Shown in pieces: positions 36,801 to 49,363 of a stretch of 64,000 nt of DNA (within the stretch, counting starts at the first letter, position 1; the number at the start of each line of letters is the position of its first letter). Origin of the DNA: Nissolia schottii (taxonomy: Eukaryota; Streptophyta; Magnoliopsida; Fabales; Fabaceae); assembly GCA_003254905.1 (NCBI GenBank), contig QANU01016478.1:183935-247934 (forward strand), read 5' to 3'. The notes under the pieces are model-generated. The model saw nothing but the letters and a program-made list of their open reading frames with translations, was not told the DNA's origin and made no database searches. The position numbers and the translations under genes are program-made.

Positions 36801-39800
36801 AATAAACTGCGCATACTAAAATAAATTGATTAAACTGGATAACTGCTAGATAAACTGAATTGATACTGAAAATTGTACGTATGCCCACGTCCGTGGCGGA
36901 GGAGCATGATTCAAGGGAGCCGTAGCTCGACCTTACTTCACCAGGAATAATTCCGGGTAGTTCCAATACACACGCAACCTAGATACCTGTGAGGGTACGC
37001 ATAACCTAAGTTTGAGGAGCCTTGCGCTCGGGGATCTAGTAAGGCATGTGTGCCGTAACTGTGGAGCCTTGCGCTCATAAACTGGCAGGGGCACACATGC
37101 TGTAACTGGTGAGTCTGGTTTACGAGATCGTAGGACCTCGTACTATTCTAAGTCATCTACTCTAGTTGTGAAGTCTTTTAGGGGATTGTCTTTAATTACC
37201 CAAGTTGTTTAAGGCCTACGGCTATTGATTATGACAAGTGCATCCTATTTAGCTAGTCTTTGTTTATTTGTCCGACTCGAGGACTAAGGTCCCACACTTA
37301 AGATAGGATTCCCAGGTAAGAGAGTTGTGTTTTAAAGGACAACTTAAATACCAAGTCTTACCTTAGCCAGAATTTGCCCCTTGTTAGGGTCTCTGCCTTA
37401 ATCGGAGTCTTTATTATTTAAGTCTAATGTATAATCTTAACCTAGCATCTCTAAGGATATCAATCTATGGGTTATGGTCTCTGTCCTAACATATCATAGC
37501 ACAATATAGCATGGCATATTGCATAACATATCATGACATAATAGGCATACATAGCAATTACTGATCATGCCTGTATTTGACTAACATATTATAACTATCT
37601 GAATTATCTACTAAGTCCCTAACATTTCATGGCATACCTAACTCGATTGGTGGACCACCAAAGTGGGACCACCAACACACCTGGAAAGTTGCGGAGAGGA
37701 GGAACGCTGGCACTGGGAGCTCCTAACGGTGTGGCGTTGGCACCTGAAAAGCCAACCAAAACCACTTGTCAGAACTCACACTTGTCAAAACTTTTAACTG
37801 GTAGGCCTCGCGGTAGTGATTCTGGCATCGCTACGGTGCTCTTGCATTGCCACGACATCCTGTGGACCACCTTGGGCCACCACCAACACGGCGGCGGCAC
37901 CAAGGCCTACTACCGTAAGCCATTCTAAAGGAAGAATGGCTACCTACCGAGGGAGAAAGAAGTGAGCAGAACTCTTCTGATAGGGAAGAAGGAGTCTGAA
38001 CTCTGAGCGGATTGGAATGGGTGGAGGAGGGGAGTATATATAAGCGAGGGAGTGGCCAAACAGACGGGTCGGGCCTACGGAAATGCGCCCAATCACGAAA
38101 AAATGTGGAGCTGCTTCACTGCGTGTCTTGCGCTAGATGCATGTGTCTCACACAAGACACCTCCCTCAAAACGTCTCGCCCTAGACACCTTCTGGAACTG
38201 CTGAGGGTCGCTACAGGCAGTATGCTGCCTGAATGGGTGACCCATCAAGTGAGAATAGACTTTGTTGTTGTTGTGGCATACTGCCTGAATTTGGAATAAG
38301 AAAGTCTTTCATCTTTTATTTTTACTTGTATGCTTCCCCTTCTATTTGTTGTCTATGGGCAGTGTAGAAATGCTGCCTTTTTGTGGGAGTTCTCCATTAA
38401 TATTTTTGTTATTGAAAACTGGCAACCGTAGAATATCTATTACCTGAAATGCTCAAGGCATTTTTTATTTTATTTTTCCTGGATGTCAAAGTAATTTTAG
38501 TTTTAGTTTTGTCATTCATCCTGCTGCTGCTCTTTATATATTTCAGAGTAGAATAATGGTTGAATTAAACTATATGCTGTCTTATGGAGCTGCTGAACCA
38601 TCTCTGCGGTTGCTCTGGAAATTCAACTTGCTTGGGTTTTTACTTCCTGTGCATGTAAGTGGATTTGAGTTGCTGACTTTATAGTCTTTTTATTAAAGAT
38701 ATTACGCCATTTAGCAAAATAAAATTGCTACTCATTATCTGGTTATAGGCAGCATATCTTGATGAACAGGCAAATAAAGAAGATGCTGAGGCTTCCAATA
38801 TGTTGATGGTAAGTTAGGTTGGAAAAATAATTGTAGAATGAGCTTTTACGATATTATTTTGATTCAATGAATGCAAATGCTGAAGTCATTACAAGCAGAA
38901 GCAATATGCTACCGTAAGTTGATAGTTTACTCTGTTAATTGGGTCACTATTAGAATGTTGTCATTCACTCTATAATTTTTTATTATTTGTAACACTAGTC
39001 ACTAGTTATTTGTCCACATAACTAATTTAGTTCCAGTTAAAAACTCTGATAAGCATGGAAATAGTTGGAGTAAATCTTTTAGTTATTTTGATAATTGGAG
39101 AAGATTTCGCTTTTAAAAACTAAAATAAACTAGATATTGGGTTAGATCATGTTGCTTACAGTACATCAATATGAGATTAAGAGATGTGAAGAGCTTCTCA
39201 CATTTTCTTAGGCTATTTTGGACCCAATGAAGTCTGGAAGAAAGATGAGAAGATAAAAAATGGCAATGAATCAGGACTTTATTTTGTCCATATATCATCA
39301 CGTGTGTGTTTGGTGTCACTTTTCTGCTTTCACCTCTTATGGTCCTGTTACTTTTGCAGAAATTATTCCTCCATCTAGATAGTTTGGTTGCATGTGATCG
39401 GCCTTCTGATTGCACTCTATGGTAAGCAGTTTTTTGTTCTGTTACAAGAATCCCCTCTACAAAGGAAAATTCCTCAACCCTAAGGGTGTGTTTGTGAGTT
39501 TGGAAAGGAAAGGAAATTTTTTGGGTAAAAACTGGTTCATTAAAGTTATTTCCTGTTGTAGCTAGAAGGGACTTAATTTTGATTGCTGTTGTAGTTTGTG
39601 AATTTATGTCCCTGGTAGTGGTGCGTGTCTGAGACATAATTGTATATTTGTCGATGTTACAGGATTGGATTGTTAGCATTTCACCTGGCATTAGTAAATA
39701 ACCCTCAAGATGCCCTCGTGGTGGGCACACTTGCTTCTGTTCTATATCATGGGGAGTGGGAAGCAGGCGTTAAATTTGCTAGAGGACGTGCAGAAACATG

Positions 39801-41422
39801 TGTTAATTTTCCCCGTGAAATAAGGAGGTCCAGTTTATACGAATCAGATGAAGAAATTGCAGAAGCAGTCACTAAGTTGGCATCTCTTGTGATGGACTCC
39901 ATACCTATTCTGGTTGAGAATAATAGTCTTTTTCAATCCATGTCTAGATACCCATCTTCTCCCTGCTCTGGCATAGTAAGTAAATCTATTTTGGCATATA
40001 TTTATTTAGCTAAGGTTTGAAATTTTGTGTGGTTGATTGATTGCATAATAGTGTTAGCCTGGATCAGAGTTGTGTTATAAATTTCTATTGACTGGGTTAT
40101 TCAAACATGCCATAATTAGGGTTCCTTGTGATACTTCACTGCTTCTGGTTACTGGTGGTTAGACCTTGTTAAGAGTTGTGGGATGTGTATATAAAGTGGC
40201 TCTTATATCATGTAAAATACAATAAAAGAAAATCGTACTCTAATGTGACTGAACATAAAACATGAAGGGATATTATGTGACTTCATGAATATCCAGGATA
40301 CTATATTGAGCAGTATAATTGACCAAACATAATTCATGTATATTCCAACTTATGTGCCCCAGCCCAGCATTCGATGTCTGCAGACCTCAGTTCTTATTAG
40401 CTTCAGGTAACTGTCCTGCTTATTCATTACAGATAATCTGGTAAATGCATGTATAGGAATTATAATTCTATCATAATGCTTAATCAGAGTTTGAGATGAA
40501 TTAACTCATACATTTGAATTGTCATCTCATACATCAATGTCATGCATTCTTGTGACTAAATTTTCAGGTATTTGTATCAAGGAAAACAGGGAGACTTGTT
40601 TCTGAAATTTTCAAAGTGCTGGTCAATAATGTCCAATCATATAGGAGTAAAAGAAAAGGTTATGAGATAAATTATGACATGCTTGGGAAGGGCGAACTTT
40701 CAGAGACTAGACATGTTCTTGGCAAAATTGTTCTTGACACTATGAGTAGCGGAGTTGTTGGGGACGGGAAGGATTTTGAGGCTGAAAGATGTCATCTAAA
40801 GACTGAGAGCACCAAGGAAATCGGCCAGTTGCGACTCTCAGATCCAGTAAACCATCATTTTGTTGCAAGAAAAGAAAAAAGACGAGCCTTATCAACACCA
40901 AATCCTGAAAATAGGCAAGGAAAAATCAAGAAACAGAAATTGGTTGAGAATGGACAAGTTCCACAGCAGAAAGTGGCCACGAGGAACCATGATGAATTGT
41001 TTGAAAAGTTCAAGCGCAAGGAAACCAGTGAAGAGCGTGAGAAGCGAGTTAAATTAAGTCAGAAGGTTGATCCTCCTATGACGAAGGACTCTGTACCAAA
41101 ATGGGAAAAATTTCAGACCAAGCTGATAAATAATAGGAGGAAAACTACCGTTGCCAGTAAAAGTTCTTCAGACCAAGCTAAGCGTTCGAAGATGGTTGAA
41201 CACAAGTCACTTACATCATCACAATCTACAGTGTCTAAGAATCACCAGGAGTTAGCTGACAACTGCGACACAAATGTGGATGCGAAAACAGCAAAGAAGT
41301 CAGACTTAAAGAGTAAAAACTTGCATTTATCAACTGATCAAGAAGTTTTGAAGGAGAAAGAAAGACAGAAACCACATAAAAGTAAGCGAAGTGATGCTCC
41401 ACTCTCTAGTCTCTTCAAGTAA
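33860..41422 (+). CDS. PcnB-type poly(A) polymerase / tRNA nucleotidyltransferase family protein
   Basis: Thirteen exons (33860-33947, 34564-34674, 35015-35112, 35219-35311, 35448-35584, 35790-35862, 35963-36008, 36112-36221, 38547-38654, 38749-38808, 39360-39421, 39663-39975, 40568-41422) join in frame to 717 aa. The polymerase-beta-like head has LVGGCVRD (residues 72-79) and DFDV with catalytic-type Asp88 and Asp90. RDFTINSLFYDP and the class II signature [18 protein letters not shown] (G216, R217, R220) follow. From about residue 460 to the end is a Lys/Arg/Ser-rich, low-complexity tail. The family adds poly(A) or CCA ends to RNA, and plant members are thought to act in organelles or the nucleus. 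The target here is unknown. The 5' end is uncertain: an AG directly precedes the chosen ATG and the frame is open just upstream, so a transit-peptide exon may lie in the nearby gap. Intron 8 holds a solo LTR. Confidence 0.9.
36251..38215 (+). mobile_element. Solo LTR, probably Ty3/gypsy-like (fossil), in intron 8
   Basis: A 1965-bp segment begins TGTCACGCCCCAACTTAGG and ends GGGTCGCTACA (TG...CA). It is flanked by identical GGCAG copies at 36246-36250 and 38216-38220, the 5-bp target duplication of LTR-element integration. A TATATATAAGCG box near 38034-38045, about 175 bp before the right end, sets the orientation as +. There is no internal coding region or second LTR, so it is what remains after recombination between two LTRs. 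The perfect duplication suggests a fairly recent insertion. Length and CACGCCCC start suit gypsy-type LTRs, but the family is inferred. It contains a CG-rich stretch with an open frame (37629-37928) without known homology. Confidence 0.85.
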
Positions 41423-44400
41423 TGAATACTAGTTGGATGCATTAGATTTTGTATTTCCTCCGGCGTAGTTTAGAAAGGAAGCAGAAGATATTATTTATAT
41501 GCTTCTAGCTAGATACAGTTTTGTCTCTCCCCCCCTTTTTTTGGTTCAAATTTTTCTAGTGGTTTAAACTATGTGTTGAATATACCAATATTTTTATAAA
41601 TTAACACTCGAATCTCCAATAATACTGTGGCGCGTAAACAAAGAAGTGGAGAGTTTTGATTACTCATTAATGAAAGTATGAAACTGGACCTTAAGGAGAA
41701 GTTTCACACATAGTTCAACATTAAAATATCTTTGATTAATAAAAATGCCAACTGGATTCCATTATCATCTTGTGATTACCGTAGAGCCTCACACATATCT
41801 AATACATGTGTGCCATTTATATATTGGTGCTAGGGAAGTGTATGACAAAAAACAAACAACTAAATGTTGGAATGAATCTTAATGTGGTGTGCGTAGAGGT
41901 TATAGGAAACTAAAAATAATTAAATGTGTAACAATTTGAAAGTCTAATTACTGCGAGTCATACCATAAAATGGGTTTTATTAATACGCTAATTATCATTT
42001 AATTTACTTATATTTTTTGTTTATAGACATCAAACAATCTCGTCTAATGTGAAATCAATAAAAAGAAATTGTTTATCAAAGCTTAAAATTTGTTTATCTT
42101 ATGAAAGATAGCTTATTATTATTGTCAGTTTATTTTGCAATTTAAAAAGGGCTTTTGAAAATGAATATAAACCATCATAGAGGGGAGGGATATAAAGGAT
42201 TGGATAACTAAATTTAGAAGTGATGTTTAAATTTAAGTAATTTCAATGATTTATCTATACATCCATATATAATTATCTAAAAATTGTTATCCTAGTAAAT
42301 CAAAATTCAACTCAAATAATTCAAAATTCAGTTAATTGGATAGGGAAGTTTAAGATGAATTCATATACTTACTTCTGTACGTTCTAGGGTCTCTATTTAT
42401 ACGAGATCACTTAAGCAAACTCAAAATCTTCGACTATCTTAATTCTTAAGTAAAAATGGGTCAAAATCCAAGGTCCACGCCTGAAGAGGGCAAGAACAAC
42501 ATAGATAAATGTTGAAGCAATTAAGTGAGAGAGATTGGTGTCATGAAGAACGTGATGTACGGGATGTAGGGGTCTTCTATAATCAAATAAGTATGCATTA
42601 TTGGTCCATTCCCATAACATATTAACATGTATATATGCATATATGATTTTTCTTTTTAACAATTATCTAAGACTTGCACAAAGAGGCCAATGAAGGTTAA
42701 CTCAATTAAAAGATAATTGATCGACACAGGTTATAAAATTTAGTCTAGCTGTAATCCTTTATTGGTAGATTATTATTTTACATTTGAAATTACACCAAAT
42801 CATAAAAGAAAATGCTTTAGTATGAAAATAATTTGCACGAAAGTGACGAAACATTTATGAATTATGAGGATAATGAACAAATTAAGGAAGTGCGTGATGA
42901 TAAGATATACTCAAATTCAGTTATTAGTGATGAGACTAAATCCAATTCAGGCTTATAGCTAATAGGCTCTGTTATCTAATTCGTTAGGATAATTTTGCTT
43001 GTTTAGCGTCTCGTAGTTCCTTCATATTATTTATATAGGGACTTGATTACCTTGTAAGTATATGTATGATTTTACAATAATCCAATACTCAGTTTTTTAA
43101 GCTTTCAGATTGTGATTATTGAATTATCTCTCATCGGAGTCTTTTCATTAATTTTAACCCTGATGCAGGTATAATGGAGACCAATTTTAAATAATTGATA
43201 TTTGTTAGCTAACAAAATTATGAAAAGTTGGTTTTTATATTTAAAACTAAAATTGATTCTAGAAAAAAAAAACTAATTTAAAGCTTTTTTTAAGTGATTC
43301 TAAACTTTCTCTCTCTAATAACTTTTGTTCAAAAATTTTAAAATTCGACTAAAACTATTTTTAAATTAGTTTCAAACTAAACCCTATTTAATTTTAAACT
43401 AATTTATTTTTATACTGTTTAAGATAATTAATTATATTTTTTACCTTGAAAACTTAGTTTACTAAATGATAATATTCATGCAACAAAAATGTCTAGTTTT
43501 AGGCTTTCGTCTTTGGCAATTGAAAAAAAAAGGGTAAAGATAGAAATACATGTCTTATTTGCTGAGCATAAAAAATTAATTGGATTTCTTTTATAAAAAT
43601 TTAAAAAAAAAATCTTTCTACTTCTTTGACATGATAATGTCTTGTTTAGGTTTAGGGTTATTGATTGTAGTTGGTGCTTTTTTTTTATTTTTACTTGTTT
43701 AAAAAGAAAAGGAAGAAAAGAAAAAATAGGCACTAATTCCTGGTGCCGCCTCGGCAGTTGTACTGTGTCCATCCAAGGAATCTATGTGCCACCTGCAGTA
43801 GATCTTTGTTTTTGTTGTGCACTGGTGCTCCTTTCTCTTCTCTTATGGAGGGTGCTTGAAAATTTGGGCTACTTCTACCTCAGGACAGCCTTTTCCTGAG
43901 CCAAGTTGAATCATGGGTGAACACATGCATTAGTCCCTATAATTCAACAAATCAGAGAGTTCGAGGGACTCAATATAATTACTTCCCTTCTTATCTTTTT
44001 ATTTTAAATTTTAAGGCTTGTTAGCATTGAGAGATCCCATTATGTCCGTTTAACTTATTTGTCATCTTAGTCCTTTCGTGTAATGGAATAAAATCTATTA
44101 TCTTTGTAAAAAAAAATTTTAAAAAATTCTAGTACTAGTACAAAGTTGATCAAAAAGTCAAGTTGACACTAATTTTAAGTGATCATTCAATTAGTTTAAC
44201 TTCACTAATAATCAAGTAATAATCTAGATTTGATGAAACAATACAAGAATTTAATTCTCATCAACAGCATATAGTTAGATCAAAAGAAATAGGAAGAAAG
44301 AAAAGGGGAGGCAAAAAAAAAAGGAGAGATGAAATGTTTTACCTTGTTTAAATAAAGGAAAAAGTGAGAAGGAAAGAAAAAATTGACGATAAGATTCACA

Positions 44401-44440
44401 CTAAATATGAGGAGAAAATAAAAATTATAAATTGTCCTAT
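41423..44440. other. Intergenic, no gene recognised
   Basis: AT-rich spacer downstream of the poly(A) polymerase gene. Short open frames at 42411-42662 (-), 43476-43772 (-) and 43642-43899 (+) look like chance frames rich in Phe, Lys and Leu. 43935-44110 (ATTAGTCCCTATAATTCAAC to GTCCTTTCGTGTAATGG) has the style of a dispersed legume repeat but could not be bounded. Confidence 0.45.
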
Positions 44441-44961
44441 AATTTTATAAAGAGTCGTGATTATTGCGTATCAAGTTATTGCACACCTGGTATACACTTG
44501 GGAAAATAACTACCTACGACGCCTCACCTTTCACCATTTTACGCTCTCTCTCTCATGACTTTTCTTCTTCAAGAGCTTTTGCAACCTAATTATTTCTTCA
44601 TCTGTTCCTCTGTTTATCTTTCGTTTTGTCCATCTTTATGTTCAAAGTCCATCAAATACTTTCCTTATGTCATATTGTTTAATAAGATTACGTGTGAGTT
44701 CTCGAAAAGATTGTGTCTGTTTATTTAAACAGGTTGTGTCTTAAATAACAAAAAGGTTAGGTCTTTTACTTTAATAAGGTTGTGTCCATTTTCACCGAAG
44801 GGTTTATATATATATAAAGAACAGTTAGGTCATGTTGTTTAATAAGGTTAGGTCTGAGTTCGCGAAAATGTTGTGTCTGTTTATTTAAATTGGTTGTGTC
44901 TCAAACAACAAAAAGGTTAGGTCGTTTACTTTGGTAAGGTTATGTCTGTTTTCACCAAAGA

Positions 44962-44998
<37 letters not shown>

Positions 44999-45022
44999 NA
45001 GATGAGTCATTTCTAACAAATA

Positions 45023-45059
<37 letters not shown>

Positions 45060-45654
45060 GGTTAGACCTGAGTTCACAAAAAGGTTGTGTCTGTTTATTT
45101 AAACTGGTTGTGTCTCAAACATCAAAAAAGTTATGTCTTTTTCACCAAATGATTTATATATGTATATATATATATATATATAAAGAATGATTAAGTCATG
45201 TTGTTTAATAAGGTTAGGTTTGAGTTCACAAAAAGATTGTGCCTAAGTATAATAAAAGGTTGTACCTGTTTATTTAAATTAGTTGTGTCTCAAACAACAA
45301 AAAGGTTATGTCTTTTACTTTGGTAAGGTTGTGTCTGTTTTCACCAAAGGGTTGTGTTTAAGTATAATAAAAGATTATGTCTAGTTATTTATCATGGTTA
45401 TGTATGTGTCTTTTATATGCTTAGACATAACCACTGTGATTAGTGGAAAAAAAACAAAAACGAAAAAACAAAATCTCCAAAGCCAAATTGAAAGAGAATG
45501 TGCGGAGATTATTATATTTGAGGCGCGTGAGTGGTTATGATAAGACAATTAAGAGTGTGTTGAGTCAGCAAATTTGAGTTTACAAAAATAGCCTAGACGT
45601 GTAATAGGTGTGCAATAGCTAGGTGTGCAAGAATAATTTCCCTTTTATAAAATT
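44441..45654. mobile_element. Inverted-repeat-bounded DNA element, possibly Mutator-like
   Basis: Left end AATTTTATAAAGAG, then ATTATT and TATTGCACACCT. The right end read in reverse complement gives AATTTTATAAAAGG, then ATTATT, TTGCACACCTAG and CTATTGCACACCT. The ends are thus imperfect inverted repeats of ~50-60 bp around 1.2 kb of DNA. The interior is non-coding and is made largely of ~170-bp tandem repeats separated by TA tracts, then a (-) oriented TCAC/CTCC-rich right part. Long inverted ends and no coding suggest a non-autonomous Mutator-like element. A target duplication was not established because the outer boundary is AT-rich. Confidence 0.55.
44669..45375. repeat. ~170-bp tandem repeats with TA tracts
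   Basis: Four imperfect copies start near 44669, 44829, 45059 and 45196. Each contains a GTTAGGTCTGAGTTC-like start, TTGTGTCTGTTTATTTAAA, GGTTGTGTCTCAAAC and CAAAAAGGTTATGTC, and three end in a TTTCACCAAAG box before a TATATA run. Smaller GGTTGTGTCT/GGTTATGTCT units recur within each copy. A single N at 44999 sits inside one TA run, so true length is uncertain. Confidence 0.75.
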
Positions 45655-46750
45655 GTGCCTAAAATTTTGCTTTTCATCACAAAAGATGTTTATCTTAAGG
45701 AGTCGTTTGATACATTGCCTCAAAGATTACCAAGTAATGTTACATTGATATGTTTGGTATCTACAAGTCATGCTGAGAATTTAGATTACATTGTTTGGTA
45801 CATAAAAAAGATCATTAATTACTATTATTATTATTATTTATTATTATTATTGTTATTATTATTATTATTATTATTTTTACTATTGTTATTTATTATTATT
45901 ATTTATTACTATTGTTACTTTTATTCTTATTATTTCTACTTTTTCTTTTTATCTTTATTTTTACATTTATTATTATTATTATTATTATTATTTAAGATTA
46001 CCTGGAGGTGTTAATTCACGTACACACGAGGTAATTCAAATTACCTGAGTAATCCAATGTCGCATCAAACAATTCAATGTAGATTATCAGTAATGTGGCT
46101 TTTAAACTAATAAACAAGTCAAATTACCTCATACCAAATGCCTGTAATTTTACATCTAATTCAATTTTTTCTCTCTCACTTTTCTATTAAACTAAACATA
46201 GAAAGAAAATGTATTTTTTGCCATCCTCCCTTTTATGTGCACTCCTTTCTTCTTTCTCTCTTTTTTTTTCCCTCTCTTCCAATCACACCATAATAGTGTA
46301 GAACTACTTGACAATGTCATCCAATCAAATTTTATAATAAATTAAACTTTTTAGAAAATGTATGAATATCAAGTATTTATATTAATGTGACAATACATAA
46401 TTAAATATAAATATATTTTATATTGACAATGCGTAAAAATTAATTGCAATAAAAAAAATAAACACACTAAAAACGTCTTTAAATCATGACCCTTCAATTG
46501 ATTAATTTAACCTTGAGCTGTGCTAAATGCCGCTCCAAGACATTCATTGTAAGAGTTTGTGATGAAATATAATAGTTAATCAACATAACCCCCTTTATGG
46601 CATTATGATGAGTGAAAAACAAGAGAACCATAATGTCTAAATATTATTTACCTTACATTACAAAAGTCCAAATAAGTCATCAACAAAGCTAATTGTGATT
46701 TGAAAGAGAGAAGCGAATCATAATAATGTCCAAATATTATTTACCTTACA
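45655..46750. other. Intergenic with long (ATT)n core
   Basis: Around the (ATT)n tract are TTGCCTCAAAGATTACC on the left and TCAAATTACCTCATACCAAATG on the right. The second, inverted, gives GGTATGAGGTAATTTGA, which loosely mirrors the left, so the tract may sit in a MITE of ~450 bp (about 45700-46150). Beyond it are AT-rich DNA and a direct repeat AATATTATTTACCTTACA at 46642 and 46733, just before the N at 46751. Confidence 0.4.
45821..45993. repeat. (ATT)n microsatellite, imperfect
   Basis: About 170 bp of ATT/TTA triplets with scattered interruptions. The Tyr/Leu-rich open frame across it is an artefact of the triplet repeat. Confidence 0.9.
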
Positions 46751-46751
46751 N
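46751..46751. other. Single-N assembly gap next to the cyclin gene
   Basis: One unknown base lies directly after the second copy of a TTTACCTTACA direct repeat and 18 bp before the first visible cyclin exon. The position suits a collapsed or skipped stretch of unknown size, where the expected first cyclin exon and promoter would lie. Confidence 0.6.
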
Positions 46752-46779
46752 TTTTTGATTTTTTTTAGGGTTAGATCAT

Positions 46780-49363
46780 ATGGGTACCAGAAAGGTTGGG
46801 CAGAACAGAAGAGCATTGAGCGTCATCAATCAGAATCTGGTGGAAGGTCGACCTTACCCTTGCGTCGTTAACAAGAGGGCATTGGCAGAGTAATTTTTTT
46901 CTTTTATGCTCCTTACCCTTCTCAATTTATTTGTAAAGTTGTTGTCTTTTTTGGATTCTGTTGTTGATTCTTTGGTTTTGGTTTTGTGGGGTGCTTAGAA
47001 AACATGAAGTTTGCGAGAAGAAGCAGGCGGATCCGGTGCATCGACCAATCACAAGGTGAGTTCTAAATTTTAATGATCCCTTTTTGTGTGATTTTAGGTT
47101 GTTGCTTGGTTGGATGGGAAAAAGAAAGTGGCGGAAAGTAATTTTTATTTTGAAAATTTGAAATTTTAGTTCATTATATGTAGCCTATAGTTACTTAAAT
47201 AGTAAATAACCAAACTTTTATGTTGTTTCCATACAAGCTTCAATTTGATGGATTCGTTTTGACTTGCTTTTGATATATTAGGAGGTTTGCCGCACAAATT
47301 GCCAGCACACGACAATCTCGAGCCGAGGTATTTTTTAATAATTTCTTTTCGTGAAATTGCTGGATTGCATGGATCTTGAAGTGTTGAAAACTAAGGTTTT
47401 GATTTATGGGGTCAATTTTTGAACAGGGAACCAAGCGGTCAAACTTGCCGGTTGGGAATTCGAATCGGTTTGGAGAGTGTATACTGGTTGATGATGAACA
47501 CAAGTCAATGGAAGACCAGCCAGTGCCAATGTCTTTAGAACAAACGGAACCAATGCACAGTGAACCAGATCAGATGGTACCATAATTTTCCTTTTCATGT
47601 CTTATTTATATGTTTTTGTTTTTGTTTTTATTTTATTCTGTCCAATCAGATCCAATCTGGAAATCAATTGGTGACCGTGCAAATAATTGGTTTTGTTAGG
47701 AGGAAGTTGAGATGGAGGACATAGATGTTGAAGAGCCTCTTATGGACATTGATGGCAGTGACGTGAATAATCCTCTTGCAGTTGTGGACTATATTGAAGA
47801 TCTTTATTACCGCTACAGAAAAATGGAGGTACATTGAGAATGAATATATTGGACACTTATCTGTAACTTGCAAATTTAACTTTGAATGTGATATTGGCTA
47901 TTGAACTTTGTTTACACTGCATCTGAATTCCCTTCATTTGTCCTAATTCTCATTGATTATTGATATATCCACAAACCCTTGGATTCTCTACTACTGCAAG
48001 AGTGTTTTCTCATTTAGGCGCACAATTGAGGTAGCAAATCCAATTAGTGAAGATCTAACACTTTTGAGTTGCTATAACTTGCAAACATCCAATTAGAGCA
48101 GATTTCAATTTTTAATTTTGGAATTTGAAACTGATTTCAGAATGCCAAGTAAAATGGAATGGTCTCCAATTTAATGTTGATAACTAACAGCACTAGCTAA
48201 CTTGCAGAGTGCTGGTTCCGTCTCACCGAATTATATGGCACAACAAATTGACATTAACGAGAGGATGAGGGCCATTCTGATTGACTGGCTGATTGAGGTA
48301 TATTGAATGTTCCTAACTGAACTCGCTGAACTAATATGATTTTGTTTTCAATCTATCTCAATGCTCAAATATTGATATGCTTTGTTTGGTTCTCCCAGGT
48401 GCACGACAAATTTGACCTAATGCACGAGACCTTGTTTCTTACTGTTAACCTTATAGATAGATTTTTGGAAAAGCAGTCAGTGGTAAGAAAGAAGCTTCAG
48501 TTGGTTGGTCTGGTTGCCATGCTTTTGGCATGCAAGTATGAGGAAGTTTCCGTGCCGGTGGTCGGGGATCTAATCCTTATATCAGACAAAGCATACTCAA
48601 GGGATGAAGTTCTGGAAATGGTAAATTATGTTTACTTATTGTGACACCTTTTTAACTTTTTTGCATTTGTAGAAGTAGAACAACTCGACATGAAAGTAAC
48701 CGATATATTTTTCAAATCCTGCAGGAGAAGTTGATGCTCAACAAATTGCAATTTAAGATGTCTGTTCCAACAGCATATGTTTTTATTAAAAGGTTCCTAA
48801 AGGCAGCTCAAGCTGACAAAAAGGTCAGCAGCACACATATTTCTGCCAAATATGGAATAGTGTTTTGAGTATGATTTCATTAGTGCCATATTTACTTCTT
48901 GACTCATAATAACCCACCATGGAACAGCTTGAGCTACTAGCTTTCTTCTTGGTAGAGCTATCTCTGGTGGAGTATGAGATGATCAAGTTCCCGCCGTCTT
49001 TGGTTGCTGCGGCAGCAGTCTATGCAGCTCAATGCACTGTCTATGGTTTCAAGCAGTGGAGTAAGACATGTGAATGGCATACAAACTACACAGAAAATGA
49101 GCTACTGTAAGCACATTCACATTCATTGAATTCAAGTGCTTTTCATGTTCCAATCATCCAAAAACTTCGACCATGTTATCAAATACTAACGTGTGTGTTA
49201 ATCTCTCCTCTGCAGAGAGTGCTCTGGTTTGATGGTTGGTTTCCACCAGAAGGCTGCGACAGGGAAACTCACCGGGGTTCATAGGAAGTACTGCTCGTCG
49301 AAATTTAGCTATACCTCAAAATGTGAACCAGCACATTTTCTCCTGCACAATCCATTGTTGTAG
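46780..49363 (+). CDS. CYCB2: G2/mitotic B2-type cyclin (N-terminal exon probably missing)
   Basis: Ten exons (46780-46889, 46999-47055, 47282-47327, 47427-47576, 47700-47828, 48208-48297, 48399-48620, 48725-48823, 48928-49106, 49216-49363) give 409 aa from the first visible [14 protein letters not shown] is the destruction box for proteasome degradation by the APC/C. An acidic linker ([14 protein letters not shown]) leads to the cyclin box: [20 protein letters not shown] (from residue 184), [23 protein letters not shown]. The C-terminal cyclin fold has [16 protein letters not shown] and the tail [16 protein letters not shown]. The partner is a B-type or A-type CDK at mitosis. The frame is open from a TTTTTTAG acceptor at 46767-46768 through L-D-H to the ATG, and family members carry ~20 more N-terminal residues before the destruction box, so the true start is likely in an exon hidden at the N. 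Confidence 0.93.

Noticed and set aside
37629-38299. Two open frames in the solo LTR region
   Set aside because: They lie within or across the end of an LTR, which is non-coding by nature, and show no family likeness.
39113-39730. 205-codon minus-strand frame
   Set aside because: It overlaps exons 11-12 and introns of the poly(A) polymerase gene on the opposite strand and has no domain.
45655-46014. 119-codon Tyr/Leu-rich frame
   Set aside because: It is the translation of the (ATT)n microsatellite.
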